Assembly: GCA_050743265.1 (NCBI GenBank) | Contig: JBOGEN010000028.1 | Coordinates: forward strand, 1-20,880 | Direction: 5' to 3' | Source: JBOGEN01 sp050743265 | Lineage (GTDB): Bacteria; Actinomycetota; Actinomycetes; JBOGEN01 | Length of the DNA: 20,880 nucleotides | Shown here: in pieces, positions 1 to 7,000 of the stretch | Layout of the letters: each line of letters starts with the position of its first letter | Numbering within the stretch: position 1 is the first letter of the stretch | The notes under the pieces: model-generated | The model's database searches: none | What the model was told of the DNA's origin: nothing | The model's input: the letters and a program-made list of their open reading frames with translations, nothing else | Program-made: the position numbers and the translations under genes

Positions 1-154
1 CGTCCACGCCGAGGTCGCGCAGGTGGGGGAGCCGGGCACGGACGCCGGCCAGGTCACCGACCCCGTCGCCGTCACTGTCGGCGAACGAGCGGACATAGAC
101 CTGGTAGAACACCGCGTCACGCCACCACGGGCTCCCCCCCTGCGCGAGGGGCAT
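1..154 (-). CDS. GH13 alpha-glucosidase / alpha-amylase family protein, N-terminus only
   Basis: Only the first 51 codons lie in the window. The protein begins MPLAQGGSPWWRDAVFYQVY and continues VRSFADSDGDGVGDL. This is the classic start of glycoside hydrolase family 13 enzymes (oligo-1,6-glucosidase, alpha-glucosidase, trehalose-cleaving relatives): the WWRDAVFYQVY strand followed by the calcium-site-like DSDGDGVGDL motif. The ATG at 154-152 overlaps by one base the TGA of the upstream sugar-binding protein gene (TGATG), so the two are probably translationally coupled. No signal peptide is visible, so the enzyme is likely cytoplasmic and would hydrolyse the imported alpha-glucoside. The exact substrate cannot be told from this fragment. 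Confidence 0.9.
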   Translation of the reverse strand, partial: MPLAQGGSPWWRDAVFYQVYVRSFADSDGDGVGDLAGVRARLPHLRDLGVD

Positions 155-1428
155 CAGCGTTCGGATGCCTGGTTGAGCTCCTCCGCCATCGCGGCCGTCG
201 CCTCGTCGACGGTCATCTTGCCCTGCAGGGCCTCGTACGCGTTCTTCTGGATGGCCAGCGTGACCTCGTTGTAGTTCGGTGTCACCGGACGCGTCTCGGC
301 CTGGAGGATGGCCTCCTTCAGCGTCGCCAGGTACCCGAGCTTCTTCTGCAGCGCGGGGTCGTCGTAGAGCGACGTGACCACAGGCGGCAGCGACAGGTCC
401 GTGAGGACCCTGCGCTGGATCTCCTCGGACTGCATGAACTCGATGAAGTCCTTCGCGGTCTTCTGGTTCTCGGAGAAGCTGCTGACCGCGAGGTTGTACC
501 CGCCTAGCGTGGACGCGCCGGGGCCGTCCGGGCCGGGGAGCGGCACGACGTCGAACTTGCCCACGATCTTCGAGTCCGGGCCCTTCGTGTTGGCCAGGCC
601 GTACACGTACGGCCAGTTGCGCAGGAAGAGCAGGTTGCCCTGCTGGAAGGCGCGACGGCCGGTCTCCTCGTCGTACGTGATGGCCTCCTTCGGGATGTAG
701 CCCTCCTTGAAGCCGTTGACGAGGAACTCCAGCCCCTCCTTGGCCTCGGCGCTGTCGACCGCGGCCTCGGTCCCGCTCTCGTTGAGCACCGTGCCGCCGG
801 TGGAGTTGATCGCCTCGGAGGCGTTGACCGTCAGGCCCTCGTACTGGGCGAACTGCCCGGCGTAGCAGTCCATGTCGTTCTGCTCGGCGATCTTGCAGTC
901 GTCGATGAGCTCGTCCCACGTCTTCGGCGGGCTCTTCACGAGGTCGGAGCGGTAGTAGAGGAAGCCCGCGTTCGAGTTCCACGGGGCGGCGTAGAGCTTG
1001 CCGCCGTACATGCCCGTCTCGACGGTGGGCGGGAGGAGCTGCGAGCCGCCGAACGTCTCCTTGTCGAGCGGCTCGATCCAGTCACGCGCCGCGAACTCGG
1101 CCGTCCAGACGACGTCCGCGCCCACGACGTCGTACTCGCCGCTCTCCGCCTGGAAGTTCTGGACCATGCCCGCACGCTGCTCGTCCGCCGACTCGGGCAG
1201 CTCGTGCAGCGTGACCTTCTCCTTCGGGTGCTGCTTGTTCCACGTGTCCAGGACTTCCTGGAGGTGGCCCGTCGTGTCCTTTCCGCGGGCGAAGGTGATC
1301 GGCCCACGGCCGTCACCGTCGCCGCCCCCTTCGCCGGACGGTGTCGAGCCGGAACAGCCCGCGAATGCGGGGGTGAGCGCAGCGACGGCCAGCAGGCTCA
1401 GCCAGCGGCGTCGTGAGGAAGGGCGCAT
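154..1428 (-). CDS. Sugar ABC transporter substrate-binding lipoprotein (family 1)
   Basis: A 424-residue extracellular solute-binding protein. An Arg-rich N-terminus (RPSSRRRW) precedes a hydrophobic segment and an AFAGC lipobox (Cys at about residue 25). The Phe at -3 is slightly atypical. A Gly/Ser linker follows, then the binding fold beginning ITFARGKDTTGHLQEVLDTW. Tryptophans and motifs such as APWNSNAGFLYYRSDL and TLGGYNLAVSS are usual in maltose/trehalose/alpha-glucoside binders. The start is well supported: GGAGG lies 4 bases before the ATG. It should deliver an alpha-glucoside to membrane permeases, but none is visible here; the GH13 gene follows directly by stop/start overlap. The trehalose versus maltose-type ligand is unresolved. 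Confidence 0.9.
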   Translation of the reverse strand: MRPSSRRRWLSLLAVAALTPAFAGCSGSTPSGEGGGDGDGRGPITFARGKDTTGHLQEVLDTWNKQHPKEKVTLHELPESADEQRAGMVQNFQAESGEYDVVGADVVWTAEFAARDWIEPLDKETFGGSQLLPPTVETGMYGGKLYAAPWNSNAGFLYYRSDLVKSPPKTWDELIDDCKIAEQNDMDCYAGQFAQYEGLTVNASEAINSTGGTVLNESGTEAAVDSAEAKEGLEFLVNGFKEGYIPKEAITYDEETGRRAFQQGNLLFLRNWPYVYGLANTKGPDSKIVGKFDVVPLPGPDGPGASTLGGYNLAVSSFSENQKTAKDFIEFMQSEEIQRRVLTDLSLPPVVTSLYDDPALQKKLGYLATLKEAILQAETRPVTPNYNEVTLAIQKNAYEALQGKMTVDEATAAMAEELNQASER

Positions 1429-1472
1429 GGCTCCTCCGGAGCAAGACGGGGATGGGTTGTCATGACGAACGA

Positions 1473-1494
1473 GGGCGTGCGACCTCGCACGCCC
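1473..1494 (-). terminator. Hairpin between the GntR gene and the sugar-binding gene
   Basis: GGGCGTGCGA (1473-1482) and TCGCACGCCC (1485-1494) are perfect 10-base inverted arms separated by two bases; as RNA this is a 9-bp stem with a 4-base loop. It lies about 45 bases after the GntR stop codon and has no T-tract. It may end GntR transcription, or it may be a structure in the leader of the sugar-binding gene, since the candidate promoter at 1513-1541 would place it at roughly +12 to +33. Confidence 0.45.
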
Positions 1495-1512
1495 CGTCGC
1501 GGTTTGTGCGGA

Positions 1513-1543
1513 ATGGTTCGCCAGGCTGGGTGAAATGTCAACA
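1513..1543 (-). promoter_or_regulatory. Candidate promoter of the sugar-binding gene with overlapping TGTTGACA site
   Basis: Read on the minus strand, a perfect -35 box TTGACA (1541-1536) is followed after 17 bases by AACCAT (1518-1513), a weak -10 that keeps the A2 and T6 positions. The -35 box lies in the small palindrome TGTTGACA (1543-1536), which also overlaps the stop codon of the GntR gene. The same 8-mer occurs over the -35 box of the ehu promoter at 2304-2311. A start near 1506 would give a leader of about 77 bases. Confidence 0.5.
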
Positions 1544-2227
1544 ATCGCGCCGGATTTTCGGACCGAGACCGGCCACGGCCTCGCTCATGTGCTCGGCGTT
1601 GAGGGCGAGCAGGCGCTCCTCGTCGCCGTCCCGGAGGGCGCCGACCATGGCGTCGTGGGCCCTCGTCCGTGCCGTCGGGTCCCCGATGGGTCGCGTGCTG
1701 TCAGCGGCCAGCCGGCTCTCGAGCAGGAGGGTGCCGAGCAGACGCTGGAGGCGGGCACTGCCGGACTCGGTCGCGAGACGCTCGTGGAAGGCGACGTCCA
1801 TCCCGCCCGCCTCGTGCGCAGCCGCGGCCAGGCGGTCCGCGGCTCCGGCAGCATCTTCGCCCGCGAGCACCGCACGCCAGGCCGCTCCCTCCACGGCCCC
1901 GCGGGCTGCGTACAGGTCGCGGACGTCGGCGGGACCGAGCCGGGCTACGGTGAGACGACGGTGCCAGGCACTCACGAGCAGGCCCTCCGCGACGAGGCGC
2001 TGGGCGGCCTCGCGCAACGGCCCACGGCTCACCCCGAGCTGGGTGGCGAGCTCGCCCTCCCGCAGCTGCATGCCCGGGGCGAGCGTGCCGTCGCGGATCG
2101 CCTCGCGGAGCTGCTCGGCGATCAGCCCGACGGTGGAGCGGCGTGCGACCGGTCGCAGCCGGACGCCGACAGCCTCGCGCACGGGCCGGAGACCCTGCGG
2201 GGTAGGCGAACGCGGGGGGCTGGCCAC
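1538..2227 (-). CDS. GntR-family transcriptional regulator, FCD (FadR) subfamily
   Basis: A 229-residue repressor-type protein. A winged helix-turn-helix spans residues 33-95 (STVGLIAEQLREAIRDGTLAPG, then LATQLGVSRGPLREAAQRL). An FCD effector domain spans about 105-225 and retains candidate metal/ligand residues D144, H148, H191 and H213. FCD regulators usually sense carboxylates, sugar acids or amino-acid-like ligands. The start is set at GTG 2227 because AGAAGGG lies 9 bases upstream; a longer in-frame TTG start at 2302 has no such site. It sits between a minus-strand sugar uptake pair and the divergent ehu operon, so it probably controls itself and ehu, and perhaps the sugar-binding gene. 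The effector is unknown. Confidence 0.88.
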   Translation of the reverse strand: MASPPRSPTPQGLRPVREAVGVRLRPVARRSTVGLIAEQLREAIRDGTLAPGMQLREGELATQLGVSRGPLREAAQRLVAEGLLVSAWHRRLTVARLGPADVRDLYAARGAVEGAAWRAVLAGEDAAGAADRLAAAAHEAGGMDVAFHERLATESGSARLQRLLGTLLLESRLAADSTRPIGDPTARTRAHDAMVGALRDGDEERLLALNAEHMSEAVAGLGPKIRRDC

Positions 2228-2288
2228 GTACCAATACCCTTCTGGCGAAGCGGTCAGACGTGCGGCCGGGTCGAATGACAAGTTGACC

Positions 2289-2311
2289 ACAATAACAGCC
2301 AAATGTTGACA
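2289..2311 (-). promoter_or_regulatory. Candidate GntR gene promoter and shared TGTTGACA operator
   Basis: On the minus strand TATTGT (2294-2289) is a reasonable -10 box for the regulator, with a start near 2283. The palindrome TGTTGACA (2304-2311; TGT-N2-ACA) lies about 21-28 bases upstream of that start and also covers the plus-strand -35 box of ehuB. One bound regulator could therefore act on both divergent promoters. The region is clearly richer in A and T than its surroundings. Confidence 0.45.
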
Positions 2312-2333
2312 AGAGGGTCGAGCCGGGTACGGT
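2306..2333 (+). promoter_or_regulatory. Promoter of the ehuBCDA operon
   Basis: A consensus -35 TTGACA (2306-2311) is followed after 16 bases by TACGGT (2328-2333), which fits the actinobacterial TANNNT -10 pattern. This is the best sigma-70-type promoter in the window. Transcription should begin near 2340, giving a leader of about 88 bases before ehuB. Confidence 0.7.
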
Positions 2334-2344
2334 CACGTGACCGT
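2329..2344. promoter_or_regulatory. 16-bp perfect palindrome over the ehu -10/start site (candidate operator)
   Basis: ACGGTCACGTGACCGT is its own reverse complement. It shares five bases with the -10 box and spans the predicted transcription start, the usual place for a repressor to block open-complex formation. The adjacent divergent FCD-GntR gene is the obvious candidate binder (inference). Confidence 0.6.
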
Positions 2345-2427
2345 TCAAGGCTCCGGGGTGGCACCGCGGCCGGGAGACCACGGGCGCGGCGTCGCCCTCG
2401 CCCTGCAGTCGAGGGGAAGGCGAAGTG

Positions 2428-3339
2428 GTGAGCGAGAGAACCTCCATGTCCCGACGGGATCTCGTCCGGCGCGGTGCCGTGACGGGCGGCCTGTTGCTCG
2501 CGCCTGGGTTGCTGGGCGCGTGCTCACGCTCGGAGGTCGGCACCGGAGCGGACACCGAGGGTGGCACGCTGCAGAAGCTCAAGGACCAGGGGTACGTGAC
2601 CGTGGGCTTCGCGAACGAGGCCCCGTACGCGTACAAGGAGGGCGGCGAGCTCAAAGGCGAGGCCCCCGCGGTGCACGGCGAGATCTTCAAGCAGCTCGGC
2701 ATCGGGGAGATCCGCAGCAAGCTGACCGGCTTCGACTCGCTGATCCCTGGCCTCAACGCGGATCGCTTCGACGTCGTCACGGCCGGCATGTTCGTGACAC
2801 CCGAACGCTGTCAGCAGGCCCTGTTCTCCGAGCCGGAGTACTGCGCGCCCGGGGCGTTCCTCGTGCCCCAGGGCAACCCGGACGGGCTCACCGACTACAA
2901 GTCCGTCGCGGACAAGGGCGTGAAGGTCGGCGTCATGACCGGCGCCGTCGAGCAGGGGTACGCCGAGGGCAACGGTGTCGAGAGCGGCAACATCACCGTC
3001 CTGCCCGACCCGCAGAGCGGGTTCGAGGCCCTCACCGCCGGCCGCATCGACGCGTTCGCGCTCACGACCATCTCGCTGCGCCAGCTGCTCGAGACGAACG
3101 AGGGCGCGAAGGTCGAGCTCACCGAACCGTTCACCCCTGTCGTGGACGGCAAGGAGCAGCTCGGCTGCGGTGCGGCGGTCTTCCGCAAGGGCGACCAGCC
3201 GCTCGTCGACGCGTTCAACACAGAGCTCGCCAAGCTCAAGGACAGCGGCAAGCTGCTCGAGCTGATCAAGCCGTACGGCTTCACCGAGGCCGAGCTGCCC
3301 GAGGACGACGTCACCACCAAGATGCTCTGCGGCGGCTGA
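2428..3339 (+). CDS. ehuB: Ectoine/hydroxyectoine ABC transporter substrate-binding lipoprotein EhuB
   Basis: About 303 residues of the amino-acid-type SBP family 3. The N-terminus combines a twin-arginine-like SRRDLVRRG with a lipobox GLLGAC, so it is probably a lipoprotein, possibly Tat-exported. The mature part (LQKLKDQGYVTVGFANEAPYAYKEG, FDVVTAGMFVTPERCQQALFSEPEYC, DGKEQLGCGAAVFRK) closely follows known EhuB proteins, including the PERC and LFSEP segments. GTG 2428 is favoured because AAGG at 2417-2420 lies 7 bases upstream; GTG 2425 and ATG 2446 are in-frame alternatives. It is first in the order ehuB-ehuC-ehuD-ehuA and captures compatible solutes outside the membrane. No ectoine-degradation genes adjoin the operon. 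Confidence 0.9.
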   Translation: MSERTSMSRRDLVRRGAVTGGLLLAPGLLGACSRSEVGTGADTEGGTLQKLKDQGYVTVGFANEAPYAYKEGGELKGEAPAVHGEIFKQLGIGEIRSKLTGFDSLIPGLNADRFDVVTAGMFVTPERCQQALFSEPEYCAPGAFLVPQGNPDGLTDYKSVADKGVKVGVMTGAVEQGYAEGNGVESGNITVLPDPQSGFEALTAGRIDAFALTTISLRQLLETNEGAKVELTEPFTPVVDGKEQLGCGAAVFRKGDQPLVDAFNTELAKLKDSGKLLELIKPYGFTEAELPEDDVTTKMLCGG

Positions 3340-3363
3340 GCCGGGCCCACGGGGCTGCGAGTC

Positions 3364-4077
3364 ATGGACTTCCTCTCCGATGTCGTGACGACGCTGCCGG
3401 ACTTCCAGTCCGCCATCGTCGTCACGCTCGTCCTCACTCTGGGCGGCGCGGCCCTCGCCCTGGTCGTGTCGTTCGTCTTCGGGCTCGCGGCGTCCTCGCC
3501 GTCGGTGGGGATCCGCACGGGCTCGCGGGTGTTCGTCGAGTTCTTCCGAGGGACCTCGCTGCTCGTGCAGCTGCTGTGGATCTTCTTCGCGCTACCGTTC
3601 CTCGGCATCAAGCTCGAGCCGATGGCCGCCGGCATCATCGCGCTGGGTCTCAACTACGGCGCGTACGGGTCGGAGGTCGTGCGGGGCGCTGTCGCCGCAG
3701 TGCCGAGGGAGCAGCGCGAGGCGGCGGTCGCGCTGAGCTTCTCGCCGGTGCAGCGCATGTACCGGGTCATCCTGCCGCAGGCCTGGGTCGGCATGATCCC
3801 GCCGTTCAGCAACCTGCTGATCCAGCTGCTCAAGGGATCGGCGCTGGTGCTCTTCATCACGCTCTCCGACATCACGTTCGAGGCCCAGTCGCTGCGCCAG
3901 GCGACGGGTGACTCGGTGCTCGCCTACACGGTCGCGCTCGTCCTCTACTTCGTCATCGCGTACGCCTTCACGCTGCTCATGAACCTTCTCGAGGTGCGCG
4001 CGAAGCGCCGGGTGGGGCTCGCTCCCGCCCGGCGCAGCCTCTTCCGCATGCCCGAGGTCTCGGAGCCGGTGCCATGA
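3364..4077 (+). CDS. ehuC: Ectoine/hydroxyectoine ABC transporter permease EhuC
   Basis: A 237-residue polar-amino-acid-type permease (HisM/GlnP group) with about five membrane helices. The cytoplasmic coupling loop reads EAAVALSFSPVQRMYRVILPQA, the EAA motif that contacts the ATPase. VEFFRGTSLLVQLLWIFF is the usual conserved segment before it. It begins 24 bases after ehuB with only a poor ribosome-binding site, which suggests dependence on ehuB translation. Its last four bases overlap the start of ehuD (ATGA). Together with EhuD it should form the heteromeric channel. Confidence 0.9.
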   Translation: MDFLSDVVTTLPDFQSAIVVTLVLTLGGAALALVVSFVFGLAASSPSVGIRTGSRVFVEFFRGTSLLVQLLWIFFALPFLGIKLEPMAAGIIALGLNYGAYGSEVVRGAVAAVPREQREAAVALSFSPVQRMYRVILPQAWVGMIPPFSNLLIQLLKGSALVLFITLSDITFEAQSLRQATGDSVLAYTVALVLYFVIAYAFTLLMNLLEVRAKRRVGLAPARRSLFRMPEVSEPVP

Positions 4078-4719
4078 CGACGGTCTGGGACTGGGACTAC
4101 GCCTTCGAGATCCTTCCGGACCTGCTGGAGGGCTTCGTCGTCACGATCCAGGCGACGCTGCTCGGCTGTGTGGTCGCGTTCGCCCTCGGGCTCGTCATCG
4201 CGTTCGCGCGCCGGGTCGGCCCACGGCCGGTGACGGTCCCCATGCAGGCCTTCGTCGAGTTCGTCCGCAGCACTCCGCTGATCGTGCAGCTCTTCTTCCT
4301 CTTCTACGTGCTGCCGTCCTGGGGTGTCACGCTGAGCCCGATGACGGCGGGGGTGCTCGGCCTCGGCTTGCACTACGCGACGTACACGTCGGAGGTGTAC
4401 CGGGCCGGGATCGACGGCGTGCCCAAGGGCCAGTGGGAGGCTGCGACCGCCCTGTCGCTCCCGACCCGGCGGGTGTGGGTCGCGATCGTCCTGCCGCAGG
4501 CGATCCGCAACGTGACGCCCGCCCTGGGCAACTACGCCATCTCGATGTTCAAGGAGGTGCCGTTGCTGCTCGCGATCGGGGTGATGTGCATGGTGGGCGT
4601 TGCCAAGGAGGTCGGCTCGCAGAACTTCCGCTACATCGAGCCGTACACGTTGTGCGGGGTCATCTTCCTGCTCGCGAGCTACCCCACGTCCCTCCTCGTC
4701 CGCAGGCTGGAGAAGCGCC

Positions 4720-4730
<11 letters not shown>
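4074..4730 (+). CDS. ehuD: Ectoine/hydroxyectoine ABC transporter permease EhuD
   Basis: A 218-residue second permease of the same family as EhuC. Conserved segments are QAFVEFVRSTPLIVQLFFLFYVLPSWG and the EAA loop EAATALSLPTRRVWVAIVLPQA. The ATG at 4074 overlaps the ehuC stop by four bases (ATGA), a typical coupled junction. Its 3' end may overlap the start of ehuA. EhuC and EhuD pair in the membrane and are energised by EhuA. Confidence 0.9.
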
Positions 4731-5544
<814 letters not shown>

Positions 5545-5583
5545 GCCGCCCGCCGTGTGCCCCTCCGTGAGCGCGTGGCCCAG

Positions 5584-5601
5584 GGCCGACTAGGTTCGGC
5601 C
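5584..5601 (+). repeat. Short inverted repeat after ehuA
   Basis: GGCCGA (5584-5589) and TCGGCC (5596-5601) frame the hexamer CTAGGT. It may be a weak terminator for ehuBCDA (no T-tract). Alternatively TAGGTT at 5591-5596 may be the -10 box of the next gene, although no matching -35 is seen. Confidence 0.3.
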
Positions 5602-5630
5602 TGCGGGTTCGACGACGAAAGGTGACACCG

Positions 5631-5876
5631 ATGGGTATCGGTGCGTGCATCCTCCTGCTCGCGGTCGGCGCGATCATCGTGTTCGCGACCGACCTCGAAG
5701 GTTCCGCGGGGCAGTTCGACGCGCTGGGCATGAGCTTCGGGGGCATCGACCTCGAGGCGGTCGGCATCATCCTCATGGTCGTCGGTGCGCTGGGCCTCGT
5801 GGTCACCACGCTGATCTTCAGGCCACGGTCGGGCGCGCGGCCGTCCGAGTCCCGGGTGCCCCGCCGCCCGTACTGA
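5631..5876 (+). CDS. Small two-helix membrane protein, DUF6458-like
   Basis: An 81-residue protein: MGIGACILLLAVGAIIVFA forms the first membrane helix. A short acidic outside loop ends in GIDLEAVG, then IILMVVGALGLVVTTLIF forms the second helix, followed by a basic tail. The pattern (MGIG start, two helices linked by a D-L-x-x-V-G turn) matches the actinobacterial DUF6458 family, whose function is unknown. ATG 5631 is chosen because AAAGGTG lies 7 bases upstream; an in-frame GTG at 5622 would add three residues. It lies 86 bases after ehuA and is probably independent of it. Confidence 0.75.
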   Translation: MGIGACILLLAVGAIIVFATDLEGSAGQFDALGMSFGGIDLEAVGIILMVVGALGLVVTTLIFRPRSGARPSESRVPRRPY

Positions 5877-5896
5877 CCGCTCCGCCCGACCGCCCG

Positions 5897-5902
5897 TACG
5901 CT
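5897..5902 (+). promoter_or_regulatory. Candidate -10 box for rlmA
   Basis: TACGCT fits the TANNNT pattern and places transcription start near 5909-5910, only about 11 bases before the rlmA ATG. The first bases of that transcript would be GTG GGA CGC TGA, a three-codon reading frame whose stop overlaps the rlmA ATG (TGATG). No -35 match is evident. Confidence 0.45.
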
Positions 5903-5920
5903 GCCCCGGGTGGGACGCTG

Positions 5921-6811
5921 ATGCTGCCCGAGGTCGTCCGGCTCCTGCGGTGCCCCCACTGTGCGGCGGGGCTCGACGCGGTGGGGCGGACGCTGCGCTG
6001 CGCGTCCGGCCATGCCTTCGACGTGGCGCGGCAGGGCCACGTCACGCTGACGTCCGGGCGGACGCGGCTCGCCGGTGACACCGCAGCGATGGTCGCGGCC
6101 CGCGAGGCCGTCCTGGCGGCGGGGCACCACCGGTCGCTCGTCGAGGCGGTCGTGGAGGCGGCCGTGGAGGCCGTCACTGCCGACTCCGGGGCGGCCGCGG
6201 CGATTTCCACTGGCCAGGTGGGTTCATCGGCCGTGCCGGTGGGGGCGCTGCTCGACGTCGGCGCCGGGACCGGCCACCACCTCGCCGCCACCCTGGACCG
6301 GCTGCCCGAGTACGTCGGGCTCGCGCTCGACGCCTCCCCGTACGCGGCCCGTCGCGGCGCTCGCGCGCACCCGCGGGCCGGAGCCGTCGTGTGCGACGTG
6401 ACGAGACCACTCCCCGTCCGCGACGGAGCGGTCGCCGTCGTCCTCGACGTGTTCGCGCCCCGCAACGGACCCGAGCTCGCCCGCGTCCTGCGCCCCGGCG
6501 GGGCTCTCGTGGTGGTCACCCCGCTGCCCGACCACCTGGGCGAGCTCGTCGGGCCGCTCGGCCTGCTCGGGGTGGACCCGCAGAAACAGGACAGGCTCGC
6601 GAGCGCACTCGACCCTTACGTGACCCGGGTCCGGCAGAGCGAGGTCCGCGTCCCGTTGTCGCTGCCGCGCGAGGACGTGGTGGCGCTCGCCGCGATGGGC
6701 CCCAGCGCCTGGCACGTCGATCCGGACACGTTGCGTGACCGGGTGAGCCGGCTCGACGCTCCCGTACGCGTGACGCTCGCGGCCGAGGTGGCGGTGTTCC
6801 GGCGGCCGTGA
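5921..6811 (+). CDS. rlmA: 23S rRNA (guanine-N1)-methyltransferase, RlmA family
   Basis: A 296-residue protein. An N-terminal zinc finger uses C11, C14, C27 and H31 (CPHC, then LRCASGHAFD). The SAM-binding motif LDVGAGTG is at 111-118. VLDVFAPRNGPELARVLRPGG and the C-terminal NPPY-like region follow. This layout defines RlmA enzymes, which methylate N1 of a guanine in 23S helix 34/35 (G745 in the RlmA-I type, G748 in the RlmA-II/TlrB type). Actinobacterial members resemble the second type, linked to tylosin and mycinamicin resistance; which base is used here cannot be decided. There is no clear ribosome-binding site before ATG 5921, so translation may be near-leaderless or coupled to the preceding mini reading frame. 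Confidence 0.85.
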   Translation: MLPEVVRLLRCPHCAAGLDAVGRTLRCASGHAFDVARQGHVTLTSGRTRLAGDTAAMVAAREAVLAAGHHRSLVEAVVEAAVEAVTADSGAAAAISTGQVGSSAVPVGALLDVGAGTGHHLAATLDRLPEYVGLALDASPYAARRGARAHPRAGAVVCDVTRPLPVRDGAVAVVLDVFAPRNGPELARVLRPGGALVVVTPLPDHLGELVGPLGLLGVDPQKQDRLASALDPYVTRVRQSEVRVPLSLPREDVVALAAMGPSAWHVDPDTLRDRVSRLDAPVRVTLAAEVAVFRRP

Positions 6812-6817
6812 CGACGC

Positions 6818-6837
6818 GGGCGGCATGCATGCCGCCC
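6818..6837 (+). terminator. Perfect 20-bp palindrome after rlmA
   Basis: GGGCGGCATGCATGCCGCCC starts 7 bases after the rlmA stop and folds as an 8-bp GC-rich stem with a TGCA loop. It has no T-tract, as is common for actinobacterial terminators. It could also serve as a protein-binding site. Confidence 0.6.
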
Positions 6838-6923
6838 AGACGGATGACGCGGCACCCCCCGTTCCGGTCATGAATTCACCAGGTGTTGCCACGATCGCCC
6901 CGCGCCCCTCAGATGGCGGTTAA

Positions 6924-6990
6924 CCTCCCCTGAGGGGGATGAGGGTAGAGGCTCAGGGGAGGACCAGGTCCTCCCCCGATGTTTTTGGGG
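6924..6990 (+). promoter_or_regulatory. PAP2-gene leader with mutually exclusive hairpins
   Basis: Three arms compete. CCTCCCCTGAG (6924-6934) pairs perfectly with CTCAGGGGAGG (6952-6962). The overlapping GGGGAGGACC (6956-6965) pairs perfectly with GGTCCTCCCC (6967-6976). The last C-run can also pair with GGGG at 6987-6990, in the probable ribosome-binding region. A T5 tract (6982-6986) follows the second hairpin. The arrangement resembles an attenuator or riboswitch expression platform, but no known aptamer class is recognised. Copies of CCCCTGAG/CCCCTCAG at 6905, 6927 and 6952 could instead be DNA operator sites. Confidence 0.45.
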
Positions 6991-7000
6991 TGGGTGAGAC

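Noticed and set aside
1459..1466. GTCATGAC palindrome upstream of the sugar-binding gene as a GntR site
   Set aside because: Eight bases only, without matching flanks and unlike TGTTGACA in spacing; not distinguishable from chance.
2228..2302. A longer GntR protein starting at TTG 2302
   Set aside because: The extra 25 residues match no family feature, would run through the A/T-rich promoter region, and lack a ribosome-binding site. GTG 2227 has one.
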